Positions 1 through 12,071 of a stretch of 64,000 nt of DNA are shown one piece after another; position 1 is the stretch's first letter; each line of letters starts with the position of its first letter. This DNA is from Streptomyces griseosporeus. GTDB lineage: Bacteria > Actinomycetota > Actinomycetes > Streptomycetales > Streptomycetaceae. Location: assembly GCF_014656055.1 (NCBI RefSeq), contig NZ_BNBR01000002.1, positions 499,164-563,163 on the forward strand. The letters are read 5' to 3'. A program made the translations under genes and the position numbers. The notes under the pieces were generated by a model, which ran no database searches, was not told where the DNA came from, and saw only the letters and a list, made by a program, of their open reading frames with translations.

Positions 1-1
1 G

Positions 2-607
2 GACTGCGTGCGCGGCGAGCCCGTCACGGACTTCGCGGGCACCGAGGGCTTCGAGGTCTTCTCGGACCGGGTGCAGCCGCACTCCCCCGGGCTGTCCGGC
101 CGCCTGTGGTACGGCGGCGGCAGCCTGCGCTCGGCGCGCTGGGCGGGCGAGCACGGCATGAACCTCCTCACCAGCAGTGTCGTCAGGGCGGACGACCCGG
201 ACGGCCCGTGGGACTTCGCCGAGATCCAGCTCGGCCTGATCCGCGCGTTCCGTGCCGCCCACCCCGACGGGGAGGCGGCACGGGTCTCGCAGGGCCTCGT
301 CGTCATCCCCACCGACTCCGCGACACCCGAGCAGCGCGCCCGGTACGCGGAGTACGCCGCCCGGCGACTGCCCCGTACCACCGCGCCCCAGGGGCCGGGG
401 AGACTGCTGTTCGCACCTGACCTGGTCGGCAGCTCCGAGGAGATCGCCGAACGCCTGCGCGCGCACGCCGCGTTCCGCGAGGTGGACGAGGTCGCCTTCG
501 CGCTGCCGTTCACCTTCGGCCACGAGGACTACGTGCAGATCCTCACCGACATGGCGACGAAGCTCGGGCCGGCACTGGGGTGGACGCCGATCCTTCCGTA
601 CACATGA
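2..607 (+). CDS. LLM-class flavin-dependent oxidoreductase, C-terminal part
   Basis: Only the last 201 or so codons are visible and the frame is open to the left edge, so the gene starts upstream of the window. The fragment fits the end of the bacterial-luciferase-like TIM barrel, which uses reduced FMN or F420. It has a strand ending LLTSSVVRAD, and near the C-terminus the typical block PDLVGSSEEIAERLRAH, equivalent to the 'vGspeeiaerL' segment of this superfamily, followed by a conserved helix ending in LGPALGW. The substrate cannot be told from this part. The next gene begins 57 bp downstream in the same direction. Confidence 0.8.
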   Translation, partial: DCVRGEPVTDFAGTEGFEVFSDRVQPHSPGLSGRLWYGGGSLRSARWAGEHGMNLLTSSVVRADDPDGPWDFAEIQLGLIRAFRAAHPDGEAARVSQGLVVIPTDSATPEQRARYAEYAARRLPRTTAPQGPGRLLFAPDLVGSSEEIAERLRAHAAFREVDEVAFALPFTFGHEDYVQILTDMATKLGPALGWTPILPYT

Positions 608-664
608 TCGGGATATCTTCTCAGCGGAACGAATGATCACAGACTTCTGCTGCGAGGGAACGGC

Positions 665-1531
665 GTGAGGAAACGGCACAGCGAGCGGGGCAGGCGCTGC
701 GCTGCCGCAACGGCAGCGGTACTGGCGGCCCTGGCCGTCGGCGGCTGCAACGCGGGCGGCGGCGGGACCGGCCGGCCTGCTCCCGCCTCGCGGCCCGCCG
801 CACCGGAAAGCCCCACCGCTGCGCCGACCGCGGACGCCCGGGCCTGGCACAAGTGGGGCCTGAAGCCGCTGCCTCCCGCTCCGACGCCTCCGGCAGACAA
901 ACCGGTGAAGCTCTCGGCCGACGGGCCGGTTCCGGTCCTCACCCGGATCCCGACCTCCCAGAAGGTCGTCTTCATCACCCTCGACGACGGTCAGGAGAAG
1001 GACCCCCGCTTCTTCGAGATGATGCGGGACCTGAGGATCCCGATCACGATGTTCCTGACGGATGACGCCATCAAGGGGGACTACGGCTATTTCCGGCACC
1101 TGCAGGGCCTGGGCAATCACATCCAGAACCACACCCTGCACCACCACGTGATGAGCACCCTTCCGCCGGCCCCCCAGAAGGAAGAGGTGTGCGGCGACCA
1201 GAAGACGCTCGCCACGGAGTACGGCGCCGCGCCGCTGCTGTTCCGCCCGCCCTACGGCGTGTACGACACCGGCACCAAGGCCGCGGTCGCGAAGTGCGGT
1301 CCCCGGGCCATCGTCCTGTGGCGGGAGTCCATGCAGATCCACAACATGCAGTACCAGACGCCCGACAAGAAGCTGCGGCCGGGTGACATCATCCTCGCCC
1401 ACTTCCGCGGACCCGCCGAGCTCAAGGGCACCACGATGACGCAGATGTTCGCGCACCTGCTGAAGCGGATCCAGGAACAGGGGTTCACCGTGGCGCGCCT
1501 GGAGGACTACATCGAGGCACCGGCCGGCTGA
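665..1531 (+). CDS. polysaccharide deacetylase (NodB-like) lipoprotein
   Basis: A 288-aa exported enzyme of the NodB/CE4 family, expected to remove N-acetyl groups from a cell-wall or extracellular polysaccharide. The N-terminus is basic, then hydrophobic, and ends in a lipobox-like VGGC (Cys about 28), so it is probably lipid-anchored outside the membrane. A Pro/Ala-rich spacer follows. The NodB motifs are present: TLDDGQ with Asp107/Asp108, HTLHH with His156 and His160 (metal ligands), RPPYG at 194-198, and ILAH near the C-terminus. The TFDDG motif is modified to TLDDG. The start is GTG with a GAGG-type ribosome site. The target polymer is unknown. Confidence 0.88.
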   Translation: MRKRHSERGRRCAAATAAVLAALAVGGCNAGGGGTGRPAPASRPAAPESPTAAPTADARAWHKWGLKPLPPAPTPPADKPVKLSADGPVPVLTRIPTSQKVVFITLDDGQEKDPRFFEMMRDLRIPITMFLTDDAIKGDYGYFRHLQGLGNHIQNHTLHHHVMSTLPPAPQKEEVCGDQKTLATEYGAAPLLFRPPYGVYDTGTKAAVAKCGPRAIVLWRESMQIHNMQYQTPDKKLRPGDIILAHFRGPAELKGTTMTQMFAHLLKRIQEQGFTVARLEDYIEAPAG

Positions 1532-1677
1532 ACCGGGCACACGCGCGCCCCACCCTGTCACGATTTCCGTTCAACCGGCGATGTTCCTGCGGGAGTTGCT
1601 GCCTCCGCGACCACTCGCGGCTACCGTGGTCTGTCCAGGTCGTGTCCAGGATTCGGAGTTAAGGCCCGGTTGATCAG

Positions 1678-5145
<3,468 letters not shown>

Positions 5146-5192
5146 CACGGAGGCCGCGACCCCGTCGACCCGGGTCACTCCGTTCCCTTGAC

Positions 5193-5206
5193 CTAACTCG
5201 TTAAAG
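5193..5206. promoter_or_regulatory. candidate LacI operator O1
   Basis: CTAACTCGTTAAAG has the palindromic core TAAC-TC-GTTA. It lies inside a wider inverted repeat, TGACCT/AGGTCA, at 5189-5210. It sits just upstream of the -35 element of the sugar operon and resembles the second site at 5272-5285. The LacI-type gene at the end of this operon is the likely ligand, by inference. Confidence 0.5.
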
Positions 5207-5224
5207 GTCAGGCGTGCACGCTTA

Positions 5225-5254
5225 TTGACAGGCGTGCGACACGCTTCCCATCAT
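5225..5254 (+). promoter_or_regulatory. candidate promoter of the fructoside operon
   Basis: A perfect TTGACA at 5225-5230 is followed after 18 bp by CATCAT, a 4/6 match to the -10 consensus. It is flanked by the two operator-like palindromes. A 9-bp direct repeat, CAGGCGTGC, occurs at 5209-5217 and 5229-5237, 20 bp apart. Confidence 0.5.
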
Positions 5255-5271
5255 CTGGGGCATCACTCGAA

Positions 5272-5285
5272 CTAACACGGGTTAG
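5272..5285. promoter_or_regulatory. candidate LacI operator O2
   Basis: CTAACACGGGTTAG has 5-bp inverted arms CTAAC/GTTAG. It is placed downstream of the promoter and about 10 bp before the ATG of the binding-protein gene, a position suited to blocking transcription. Its half-sites match those of the site at 5193-5206. Confidence 0.5.
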
Positions 5286-5294
5286 GCCCTTTCG

Positions 5295-6704
5295 ATGACC
5301 GACTCGCTTCTCCCCCGCCGCAGCCTGCTGCGGTACGGCGCCTACGGGGCGGCCGCCGCGGCCGTGGCCGGCACCGCCGCGAGCTGGGACCGGCTCACCG
5401 GAGCCGACATCCCCGGCCGGGACGACGGCTCCCTCGTCGTCGCGACCCTCGGCTCCGCGTTCTCCCCGGACGGCGTGCGCGCGCTGCTGGACGGCTTCCG
5501 GAAGCTGCACCCCGACATCAAGGTCCGCGTCAACGCCGTCCAGGCCGTCGACTGGTCGGACTTCTTCGCCAAGATCCTCACCCAGATCGCCGCGGGCACC
5601 GCCCCCGATCTGGTCTATGTCGCCACCGAGGGCGTGCAGCTGTTCGCGCGGCGGCTCGGCGTCGCGCTCGACACGTGGGTGAAGCGGGACGCGGCCGAAC
5701 TGCGCGAGTACTTCGCCGACGTCCACCCCTCGCTGGTGGAGTCGATGATGTACGAGGGGAGCCTGTACCAGCTGCCGATCGAGTTCAACGCGGCCGACAT
5801 CTACCTCAACACGCAGGTGCTGCGGCGGGCCGGCGCGGGCTTCCCGGACGCCGACTGGACGCGGGACGACTTCACGGCACTGCTGCGGCGGATGAAGCGG
5901 GCGAGCGACTCCCACTTCACGCCGTACTTCTGGACCAACCGGCTGTGGGGCGGCGTCGTGCCGTGGCTGTTCGCCAACGGCACCAACCTGCTCGCCGAGT
6001 CCAGGGCGCCGGGCGGCGACTGGCTGTGGGACGCCTTCTACCCGGCCGGCCGGCGGCAGGGGCGCGGCGGCGGCTTCCGGTGGACCACCCCGCAGGCCAC
6101 CGACGACCGGGTCGAGGAGGTGTACGACTACCTCGCCTCCCTGGTCCGCGACGGCCTGTGCACCCGCCCCGAGGGCGGCAACGGCCAGAACCTGATCGGC
6201 GTCTTCTCCACCGGCCGGGTCGGGGTCACCCCGGCGGGCGGCTTCTGGGCGGGCGGCCTGCACCTGGCCGGAATGCGGCCCGACGGCTTCGACGTGCAGT
6301 ACTTCCCGCGCTGGCGCACGCACCGCATGCAGTACGGGGCGGCCGGCTACGCGATGCTGCGCACCTCCAGGCAGCAGGACGCGGCCTGGGAGTTCATCAA
6401 GTACTCCGCGCGCCGCGACACCCTGACCCGGCTGTTCACCACCAACCAGACCACCCCGGCCCGCCGTTCGATGCTCGACGCGGGCCGCTACCGGGAGACC
6501 GGCCCGGCGCACTGGCGGGTCTTCTACGACACCCTCGACGCGTTTCCCGGCACCGGGCCGATCCCGGCACCGCCGCAGGTCGCGGAGGTGGAGCAGGTGC
6601 TGCTGAAGCACACCGGCACGGCCCTGGCCTCCCCGCGCGCGGTGCGCCCCGCGCTGCGCCGGATGCAGGGCGATCTGGAGCGGGCCATGGAGCGTGAGCT
6701 GTGA
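5295..6704 (+). CDS. sugar ABC transporter substrate-binding protein
   Basis: A 469-aa extracellular solute-binding protein of the carbohydrate (family 1/MalE-like) type, first gene of the uptake operon. The N-terminus carries a twin-arginine motif (RRSLLRY, residues 9-15) before an Ala-rich hydrophobic stretch. There is no lipobox Cys, so it looks Tat-exported rather than a classical lipoprotein. The body has typical features such as GTAPDLVYVATEG and a C-terminal helical region. The linked permeases and GH32 enzyme suggest the ligand is sucrose or a fructo-oligosaccharide. The stop overlaps the next GTG by 4 bp. Candidate promoter and LacI operators lie directly upstream. Confidence 0.88.
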   Translation: MTDSLLPRRSLLRYGAYGAAAAAVAGTAASWDRLTGADIPGRDDGSLVVATLGSAFSPDGVRALLDGFRKLHPDIKVRVNAVQAVDWSDFFAKILTQIAAGTAPDLVYVATEGVQLFARRLGVALDTWVKRDAAELREYFADVHPSLVESMMYEGSLYQLPIEFNAADIYLNTQVLRRAGAGFPDADWTRDDFTALLRRMKRASDSHFTPYFWTNRLWGGVVPWLFANGTNLLAESRAPGGDWLWDAFYPAGRRQGRGGGFRWTTPQATDDRVEEVYDYLASLVRDGLCTRPEGGNGQNLIGVFSTGRVGVTPAGGFWAGGLHLAGMRPDGFDVQYFPRWRTHRMQYGAAGYAMLRTSRQQDAAWEFIKYSARRDTLTRLFTTNQTTPARRSMLDAGRYRETGPAHWRVFYDTLDAFPGTGPIPAPPQVAEVEQVLLKHTGTALASPRAVRPALRRMQGDLERAMEREL

Positions 6705-7666
6705 CGAACACGACGAACACCCGGGTCCCGGCCGCGCGGACGCCGGCCCGGACGGCCGCCCCGGCCCCCGCGGCGGTCCGGCCGGGGCTGCGCGAGCGCG
6801 GCGCCCGGTGGATGGCGGCGCTGTTCCTGGTGCCGACCGTGATCGGCATCGTGGCCTTCACGGTCGTACCGATCGCGGGCTCGGTGGTGCTGAGCCTGTT
6901 CCACTGGAACGTCATCGACCCGCCGCGGTTCGCGGGGGCGTCGAACTACGGCGAGGTGTTCGGCGACCGGACGGTGCTGGTGTCGTTCCGCAACACCCTG
7001 GTGTTCATGGTGCTGGCGGTGGCGCTCCAGCTGGTGATCGCGCTCGTGCTGGCGATCACGGTGGACGGGCGGATGCCGGTGTGGCTGCGCTCGGCGTTCC
7101 GCTCGGCGTTCTTCTTCCCGCTGGTGCTGTCGGCGGCGTCGATCTCGGTGGTGATGAAGTACCTGTTCAACCAGGACTTCGGGGTCGTGAACTGGCTGCT
7201 CGGGCTGGTGGGGATCGCCCCGGTGCCCTGGCTGACCTCGGAGCACGCGGCGATGGCGGCGGTGGTCCTGGTCTATGTCTGGCAGCAGTTCGGCTTCTCG
7301 TTCCTGCTGTTCGTCGGCGGTCTGAACAACATCCCCAAGGAGGTGCACGAGGCGGCCGCCCTGGACGGGGCGACCGGGCTGCGCAAGCACCTCAGCGTCA
7401 CGCTGCCCCTGCTGTCGCCGACGCTGCTGGTGGCGTCCGTGGTCGGCATCATCAACGCCCTCCAGGTGTTCGAGCAGCCGTACGTCCTCACCGACGGCGG
7501 TCCCGGCGACTCCACCCGCACGGTGGTCATGGTGATCTACGAGACCGCCTTCGAGCAGCTGCGGTTCGGCGAGGCGTCCGCGGTGGGCGTGCTGCTGTTC
7601 GTGCTGATCATGGCGGTGACCGCCCTCCAGTTCCGGCTCAGCCGGCGTTTCGTCCACTACCAGTGA
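6701..7666 (+). CDS. sugar ABC transporter permease (MalF type)
   Basis: A 321-aa inner-membrane permease with about six membrane helices and an N-terminal Ala/Pro-rich cytosolic tail. The cytoplasmic EAA loop that docks the ATPase is visible as EAAALDGATGLRKHLSVTLP. Its GTG start overlaps the stop of the binding-protein gene by 4 bp, indicating translational coupling. No ATPase gene is in the operon, so a shared MsiK-type ATPase elsewhere is likely, as is usual for Streptomyces sugar importers. Confidence 0.92.
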   Translation: MTNTTNTRVPAARTPARTAAPAPAAVRPGLRERGARWMAALFLVPTVIGIVAFTVVPIAGSVVLSLFHWNVIDPPRFAGASNYGEVFGDRTVLVSFRNTLVFMVLAVALQLVIALVLAITVDGRMPVWLRSAFRSAFFFPLVLSAASISVVMKYLFNQDFGVVNWLLGLVGIAPVPWLTSEHAAMAAVVLVYVWQQFGFSFLLFVGGLNNIPKEVHEAAALDGATGLRKHLSVTLPLLSPTLLVASVVGIINALQVFEQPYVLTDGGPGDSTRTVVMVIYETAFEQLRFGEASAVGVLLFVLIMAVTALQFRLSRRFVHYQ

Positions 7667-7670
7667 GCCG

Positions 7671-8534
7671 GTGAGCAGCATGAGCCAAGCGACCCTGACC
7701 CTCAGCCGTGCCAGGCACTCTCTCGCCCCGTGGGCGCGGATCGCCGGTCTGACCGTGTGCGCGCTGCTGACGCTCGGCCCGGTGGTGTGGACCGTGTCGA
7801 CGTCCCTGCGCACCCCGGCGGAGTCCTTCGACCTGCCGCCGCAGATCGTCCCGGCGCATCCGACCGCCGAGGCCTACCGCGGTGTCTTCGACCAGATCGA
7901 CGTGTGGCTGCTGGCGCTGAACTCCACACTGGTCACGGCCCTGATCGCGGTCGGCCAGATGGTCACGGCCGGCCTCGCCGGCTACGCCTTCGCCCGACTG
8001 GAGTTCCGCTTCAAGAAGCCGCTGTTCGGCCTGGTCCTGGCGACCATGATGGTGCCGTTGCAGGTCACCATCGTGCCGGTGTTCCTGGTGCTGAAGTCGG
8101 TGGGGCTGACCGACACCCTGCTGGGGCTGATCGTCCCCGCCTTCCCGACCGCGTTCGGCACCTTCCTGATGCGCCAGTACTTCCTCGGCATGCCGAAGGA
8201 CCTGGGCGAGGCGGCCATGCTCGACGGGGCCGGGCCGTGGCGGATCTTCCGGTCGGTGTACGCGCCGCTGGCCGCGCCCGGGCTCGCCATCGTCGGCGTA
8301 CTGGCCTTCAACTACCACTGGAACGAGTTCTTCCGCCCGCTGATCCTGGAGACGTCGGGCCAGAACTACACACTGCCGCTGGGCCTGGTCTCCCTGCAGG
8401 GCAACCTCGGCACCGGCTCGCTCTCCGTCGTCCTCGCCGGAGTCGTGCTGTCCATGATCCCCGCCGTCGTCGTGTTCGTCGTCGGCCAGCGCCCTCTGCG
8501 CGAGGGCATCACCTCCGCAGGAGTCAACCGGTGA
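7671..8534 (+). CDS. sugar ABC transporter permease (MalG type)
   Basis: A 287-aa second permease subunit with six predicted helices. Its EAA motif is EAAMLDGAGPWRIFRSVYAP, with the usual Gly after the Asp. It starts 4 bp after the previous stop. GTG 7671 is listed, and ATG 7680 is a close alternative. The stop overlaps the next GTG in the form GTGA. It pairs with the upstream permease to form the channel for the operon's sugar. Confidence 0.92.
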   Translation: MSSMSQATLTLSRARHSLAPWARIAGLTVCALLTLGPVVWTVSTSLRTPAESFDLPPQIVPAHPTAEAYRGVFDQIDVWLLALNSTLVTALIAVGQMVTAGLAGYAFARLEFRFKKPLFGLVLATMMVPLQVTIVPVFLVLKSVGLTDTLLGLIVPAFPTAFGTFLMRQYFLGMPKDLGEAAMLDGAGPWRIFRSVYAPLAAPGLAIVGVLAFNYHWNEFFRPLILETSGQNYTLPLGLVSLQGNLGTGSLSVVLAGVVLSMIPAVVVFVVGQRPLREGITSAGVNR

Positions 8535-9946
8535 CCGCCGACGCCCACGCGCCGCGCTTCCACGTCCGCCCGCCCGCGCACTGGGCCAACGACCCCAACG
8601 GGCCGTTCCGCTGGCGGGACCGCTACCACCTCTTCTACCAGCACAACCCGGACGCCCCGGTCCACGCCGGCATCCACTGGGGCCACGCCTCCAGCACCGA
8701 CCTGGCGCACTGGGAGCACCACCCCGTCGCCCTCACGCCCACTCCCGGCGGTCCGGACGAGGCGGGCTGCTGGTCGGGGTGCGTCGTCGACGACGACGGG
8801 GTGCCGACCGCCGTCTACACCGGCATCGACCACACCCACACCGGCCTGGGCACGATCTGCCTGGCCCGCGCGGCCGACCCGGACGACCCGGCGCTCGCGG
8901 TGTGGAAGCCGCTGCCGGAGCCGGTGGTGGCCGGCCCGCCGGAGGGCCTCGACGTGGTGATGTTCCGTGACCCGTTCGTCTTCCGGCACGCGGGCCGCCG
9001 CTGGGCGCTGGTGGGCGCGGGCCACGCGGACGGCACGCCGTCGGTGCTGCTGTACGACTGCACGGACCTGGCGGAGTGGCGGTTCGCGGGCGTGCTGCTG
9101 GACGGCGGCGACCCGATGGCGGTGGACGCGTTCGGCGACGCGGCGGTGGGCTGGGAGTGCCCGCAGCTGCTCGCCGCGCGGAACGGCACGTGGGTGCTGC
9201 TGCTGTCGTTGTGGGACGGCGACCCGGACAGCACCGGGTATCTGACGGGCCGTCTCATCGACGGCCCCGGCGGGGGGCTGCGGTTCGGGACACTGACCGG
9301 CGGCCGCTTCGACCACGGACGGGACTGCTATGCCCCGGCGGTGCTCCAGGAGGCGGACCGGGCGCTGGTGTGGGGCTGGTCCTGGGAGGCGCGGGGCGCC
9401 GAGGAGGTGCTGCGCGCCGGCTGGGCCGGGGTCCTCACCGCGCCCCGCGTGGTCGACGTGCACCCCGACGGGTCGCTGCGCGCCTCCCCCGCGCCGGAGC
9501 TGGAATTGCTGCGCGCGGCCGGGCCGTTCGTCACGGCGGCCGGGCGCGTGCCGCTGCCGGACGCGTACGACCTGACCGTCACCGCGGGCGCACCGGCGGC
9601 CGTGTCGCTGCTGCGGGCCGCCTCGGGTGCGGAACTGACGGTGCGGCTGGATCCGGCGGCCGGGACGGTCGTCCTGGACCGTTCCGCCTGGCCGCGGACC
9701 GGCCGGGAGGGCTCGGAGCCGATCACGCTGCGCGTCGGCGGCCGGGACGCACGGGCGGCTTCGGCCGGGGCTGAGGTCACCGTGCGGGTGCTGGTCGACG
9801 GGTCGCTGCTCGAACTGTTCGTCGAGGACCGGGCGGTGGTGACCGAGCGGGTCTACCGGCGCCCGGACGACAGGGCGGAACTGACGGTGACGGGGGCGGA
9901 GGTGGCCGTCAGCGGATGGGAGCTGGTCCCACCGACGCGCGGCTGA
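8531..9946 (+). CDS. glycoside hydrolase family 32 (intracellular beta-fructosidase)
   Basis: A 471-aa GH32 enzyme with the three catalytic motifs: WANDPNG (nucleophile Asp21), FRDP (transition-state Asp147) and WECPQ (acid/base Glu209). The five-bladed propeller is followed by a C-terminal beta-sandwich containing VRVLVDGSLLELFVEDR. No signal peptide is present, so it should cleave imported sucrose or short fructans in the cytosol. GTG 8531 overlaps the permease stop, which fixes the start, although the frame stays open far upstream. Its 3' end overlaps the convergent LacI gene by 38 bp. Sucrose, levan oligomers and inulin oligomers cannot be told apart from sequence. Confidence 0.93.
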   Translation: MTADAHAPRFHVRPPAHWANDPNGPFRWRDRYHLFYQHNPDAPVHAGIHWGHASSTDLAHWEHHPVALTPTPGGPDEAGCWSGCVVDDDGVPTAVYTGIDHTHTGLGTICLARAADPDDPALAVWKPLPEPVVAGPPEGLDVVMFRDPFVFRHAGRRWALVGAGHADGTPSVLLYDCTDLAEWRFAGVLLDGGDPMAVDAFGDAAVGWECPQLLAARNGTWVLLLSLWDGDPDSTGYLTGRLIDGPGGGLRFGTLTGGRFDHGRDCYAPAVLQEADRALVWGWSWEARGAEEVLRAGWAGVLTAPRVVDVHPDGSLRASPAPELELLRAAGPFVTAAGRVPLPDAYDLTVTAGAPAAVSLLRAASGAELTVRLDPAAGTVVLDRSAWPRTGREGSEPITLRVGGRDARAASAGAEVTVRVLVDGSLLELFVEDRAVVTERVYRRPDDRAELTVTGAEVAVSGWELVPPTRG

Positions 9947-11012
9947 TCAGCGGGCAGGCCAGGCGCCGCACGGTCGCGGCCGGGGTGCGTCCGGTGCCGA
10001 TCGCGTCCAGCAGCAGCCGGGCGGCGGCCTCGCCCATCGCCCGGTGCGGCAGCGCGACCGTGGTGAGGGCCGGGGTGAGATGGGCGGCCATGTGTTCCTG
10101 GTCGTCGTAGCCGATCACCGACAGGTCGGCGGGGACGTCGATCCCGAGCCGGGTCGCGGCGTGCAGGACGCCCGCCGCGACCCGGTCGTTGTAGGCGAAG
10201 ACCGCGGTGGGCCGCCGTCCGGGCGGGACGCCGTCGAGCAGCCGCAGGGCGCCCTCGTGACCGCCGGAGATCTCGCCGCCGGTGCGGACGATCCACTCCT
10301 TGGGGACGGTGATCCCCTCGGCGCGCAGCGTGTCGCGGAAGCCGCGCAGCCGCTCGACGGAGGCGATGTCGTCCAGGCCGCCGACGACGGCGAGCCGGCG
10401 GTGGCCCTCGTCGAGGAGCAGCCGGGCGGCGGTCCGGCCGCCGGCCCGCTCGGCGGGGACGACCGCCGGCAGCGAGTCGTCCTCGGGCAGGCAGTTGGCG
10501 AGCACGGAGTGGACGCGGTGCAGCCCCTCGGGCACGCGGACGCGCCGCAGCGACATGGCGGCGTAGATGATGCCGTCGACGCGGCGGTCCAGCAGCTCGG
10601 CGACGGCCGCGTCCTCCTTGGCCGGGTCGCCGCCGGAGTCCACGGTCAGGACGAGGTGTTCGCTCTCCCAGGCGGTCTCCATCGCGCCGCGCAGCAGCCG
10701 GCCCGCGAACGGCGAGGACGCGATCTCGTCGGTGACCAGGCCGATCACGGCGGTACGGCGGCGGCGCAGGCCGCGGGCGACGGGGTCGGGGCGGTAGCCG
10801 AGCCGGGCGGCGGCCTCGCGGATGCGCTCCTGGGTGGCGGGCGAGAGGTTGCCCTCGGCCCGGCCGTTGAAGACGAAGGAGACCGCGGTGTGGGACACGC
10901 CCGCGAGGCGTGCCACGTCCCGGGAGGTGGCTCGGCCACCGGTGCCGTTCGTCTCCTGGGTGCCGCCCATGCCGTCCGCTGTCCTCTGTCCCCGCCCGCT
11001 CCGGTCGATCAC
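9909..11012 (-). CDS. LacI-family transcriptional regulator of the fructoside operon
   Basis: A 367-aa LacI/GalR repressor. The HTH is TSRDVARLAGVSHTAVSFVFNGR, followed by the hinge and a periplasmic-binding-protein-like effector domain ending near position 9909. The start is uncertain. GTG 11012 has a TAGGGT -10-like element 5 bp upstream and could be leaderless. ATG 10970 would remove 14 residues and still keep the HTH. It is convergent with the GH32 gene and overlaps it. It probably binds the CTAAC/GTTAG sites at 5193 and 5272 and is released by an operon sugar; this is inference from position. Confidence 0.9.
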   Translation of the reverse strand: MIDRSGRGQRTADGMGGTQETNGTGGRATSRDVARLAGVSHTAVSFVFNGRAEGNLSPATQERIREAAARLGYRPDPVARGLRRRRTAVIGLVTDEIASSPFAGRLLRGAMETAWESEHLVLTVDSGGDPAKEDAAVAELLDRRVDGIIYAAMSLRRVRVPEGLHRVHSVLANCLPEDDSLPAVVPAERAGGRTAARLLLDEGHRRLAVVGGLDDIASVERLRGFRDTLRAEGITVPKEWIVRTGGEISGGHEGALRLLDGVPPGRRPTAVFAYNDRVAAGVLHAATRLGIDVPADLSVIGYDDQEHMAAHLTPALTTVALPHRAMGEAAARLLLDAIGTGRTPAATVRRLACPLISRASVGPAPIR

Positions 11013-11052
11013 CGCTCACCCTATCCGTGCCTGCGGCCGGTCGGGCGACTCC

Positions 11053-11913
11053 CTAGGCTTCCTCCACCCGCTGCCCCTCGCTCACGTGCCCGGGGGCGGT
11101 CAGGCTGCCGAGGATGTCGAGGAGTTCGGCGCTGCGGCTGCCGGGCTCGGCGTGGAAGACGACCAGGGTCAGACCGTCCGAGCCGTCGATCGTCATCTTG
11201 GTCGAGTGCAGGTCGAGGTCGCCGACCTGCGGATGGCTGAGACGGCTGATCCGGCCGTGCCGGGGGCGCACGTCGTGCCGGGCCCACAGCGTGCGGAAGC
11301 GCTCGCTGCGCAGGGACAGCTCGCCGACCAGGTCCCGCAGCCGGGGATCGTCCGGGTCGGCGTGGGCGCGCAGGGCCGCCACCCCCTCGGCGGTCAGGTC
11401 CGTCCAGTCCCGGCGCAGCGCCCGCTCGGTGGGGTCGAGCAGCACGGCCCGCAGCAGGTTGACGCCGGGCGTGTAGTTCGGGGTGAGCGCGGTGGCCAGG
11501 GCGTTGGCGGCGAGGCAGTCGGTGTACCGGTTCTGCACGTACGCCGGGGTGCGCGGCCAGCCGTCGATGAGCTGCCGGATGCTCGGCGGCACCTGCTCGG
11601 GACGCCGCCCGGACCGGGCCGCGGCGGGGGCGGCGGAGCGCTCCCGGCCGAGGCGCAGGAGGTGGGCGGTGGCGTCGTCGTCGAGCCGCAGCACCCGGGC
11701 GACCGCTTGCAGCACCTGAGCCGACGGGTTGCGGTCCCGGCCCTGTTCCAGGCGCAGGTAGTAGTCGGAACTGATGCCCGCGAGGAGCGCGACCTCCTCG
11801 CGCCGCAGCCCGGGCACGCGGCGCAGCCCGCCGCCGGGCAGCCCCACGTCCTGCGGCCGCACCAGGGCGCGGCGGGCCCGCAGGAACTCCCCGAGCGCGT
11901 TCGTACCGTCCAT
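11053..11913 (-). CDS. XRE-family regulator with MmyB-like ligand domain
   Basis: A 286-aa protein with an N-terminal HTH (around RRVPGLRREEVALLAGISSDYYLRLEQGRD) and a C-terminal MmyB-like domain. The latter is a PAS-like fold common in actinobacterial regulators; it contains a YTDCLAANALATAL segment and a C-terminal DLDLHSTKMTIDG strand set. ATG 11913 gives the usual N-terminus (MDGTNALGEFLRARR); longer frames upstream are unlikely. It is divergent from the aldo/keto reductase gene, the common arrangement for this family, so it probably regulates that gene and itself. The intergenic region contains CGGTACGG at 11922-11929 and its inverted copy at 11983-11990. Confidence 0.9.
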   Translation of the reverse strand: MDGTNALGEFLRARRALVRPQDVGLPGGGLRRVPGLRREEVALLAGISSDYYLRLEQGRDRNPSAQVLQAVARVLRLDDDATAHLLRLGRERSAAPAAARSGRRPEQVPPSIRQLIDGWPRTPAYVQNRYTDCLAANALATALTPNYTPGVNLLRAVLLDPTERALRRDWTDLTAEGVAALRAHADPDDPRLRDLVGELSLRSERFRTLWARHDVRPRHGRISRLSHPQVGDLDLHSTKMTIDGSDGLTLVVFHAEPGSRSAELLDILGSLTAPGHVSEGQRVEEA

Positions 11914-12071
11914 GGCCCCCACGGTACGGCCCGGTGCGTGGCGGTGACTGGCCGTGTCACCCCCAGGAACACGGGGGCACTGCCGTACCGAGCGCGGCGG
12001 GCGCACGGTGGGTGACGCACCGCCCGGGCCGCCCGGAGCGGGCTTTCACCCCTGTCCGAGAGAGGTACGAC

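Noticed and set aside
7730..9946. Apparent fusion of a permease shadow with the GH32 enzyme
   Set aside because: The frame merely stays open upstream. GTG 8531, coupled to the permease stop, starts the real enzyme.
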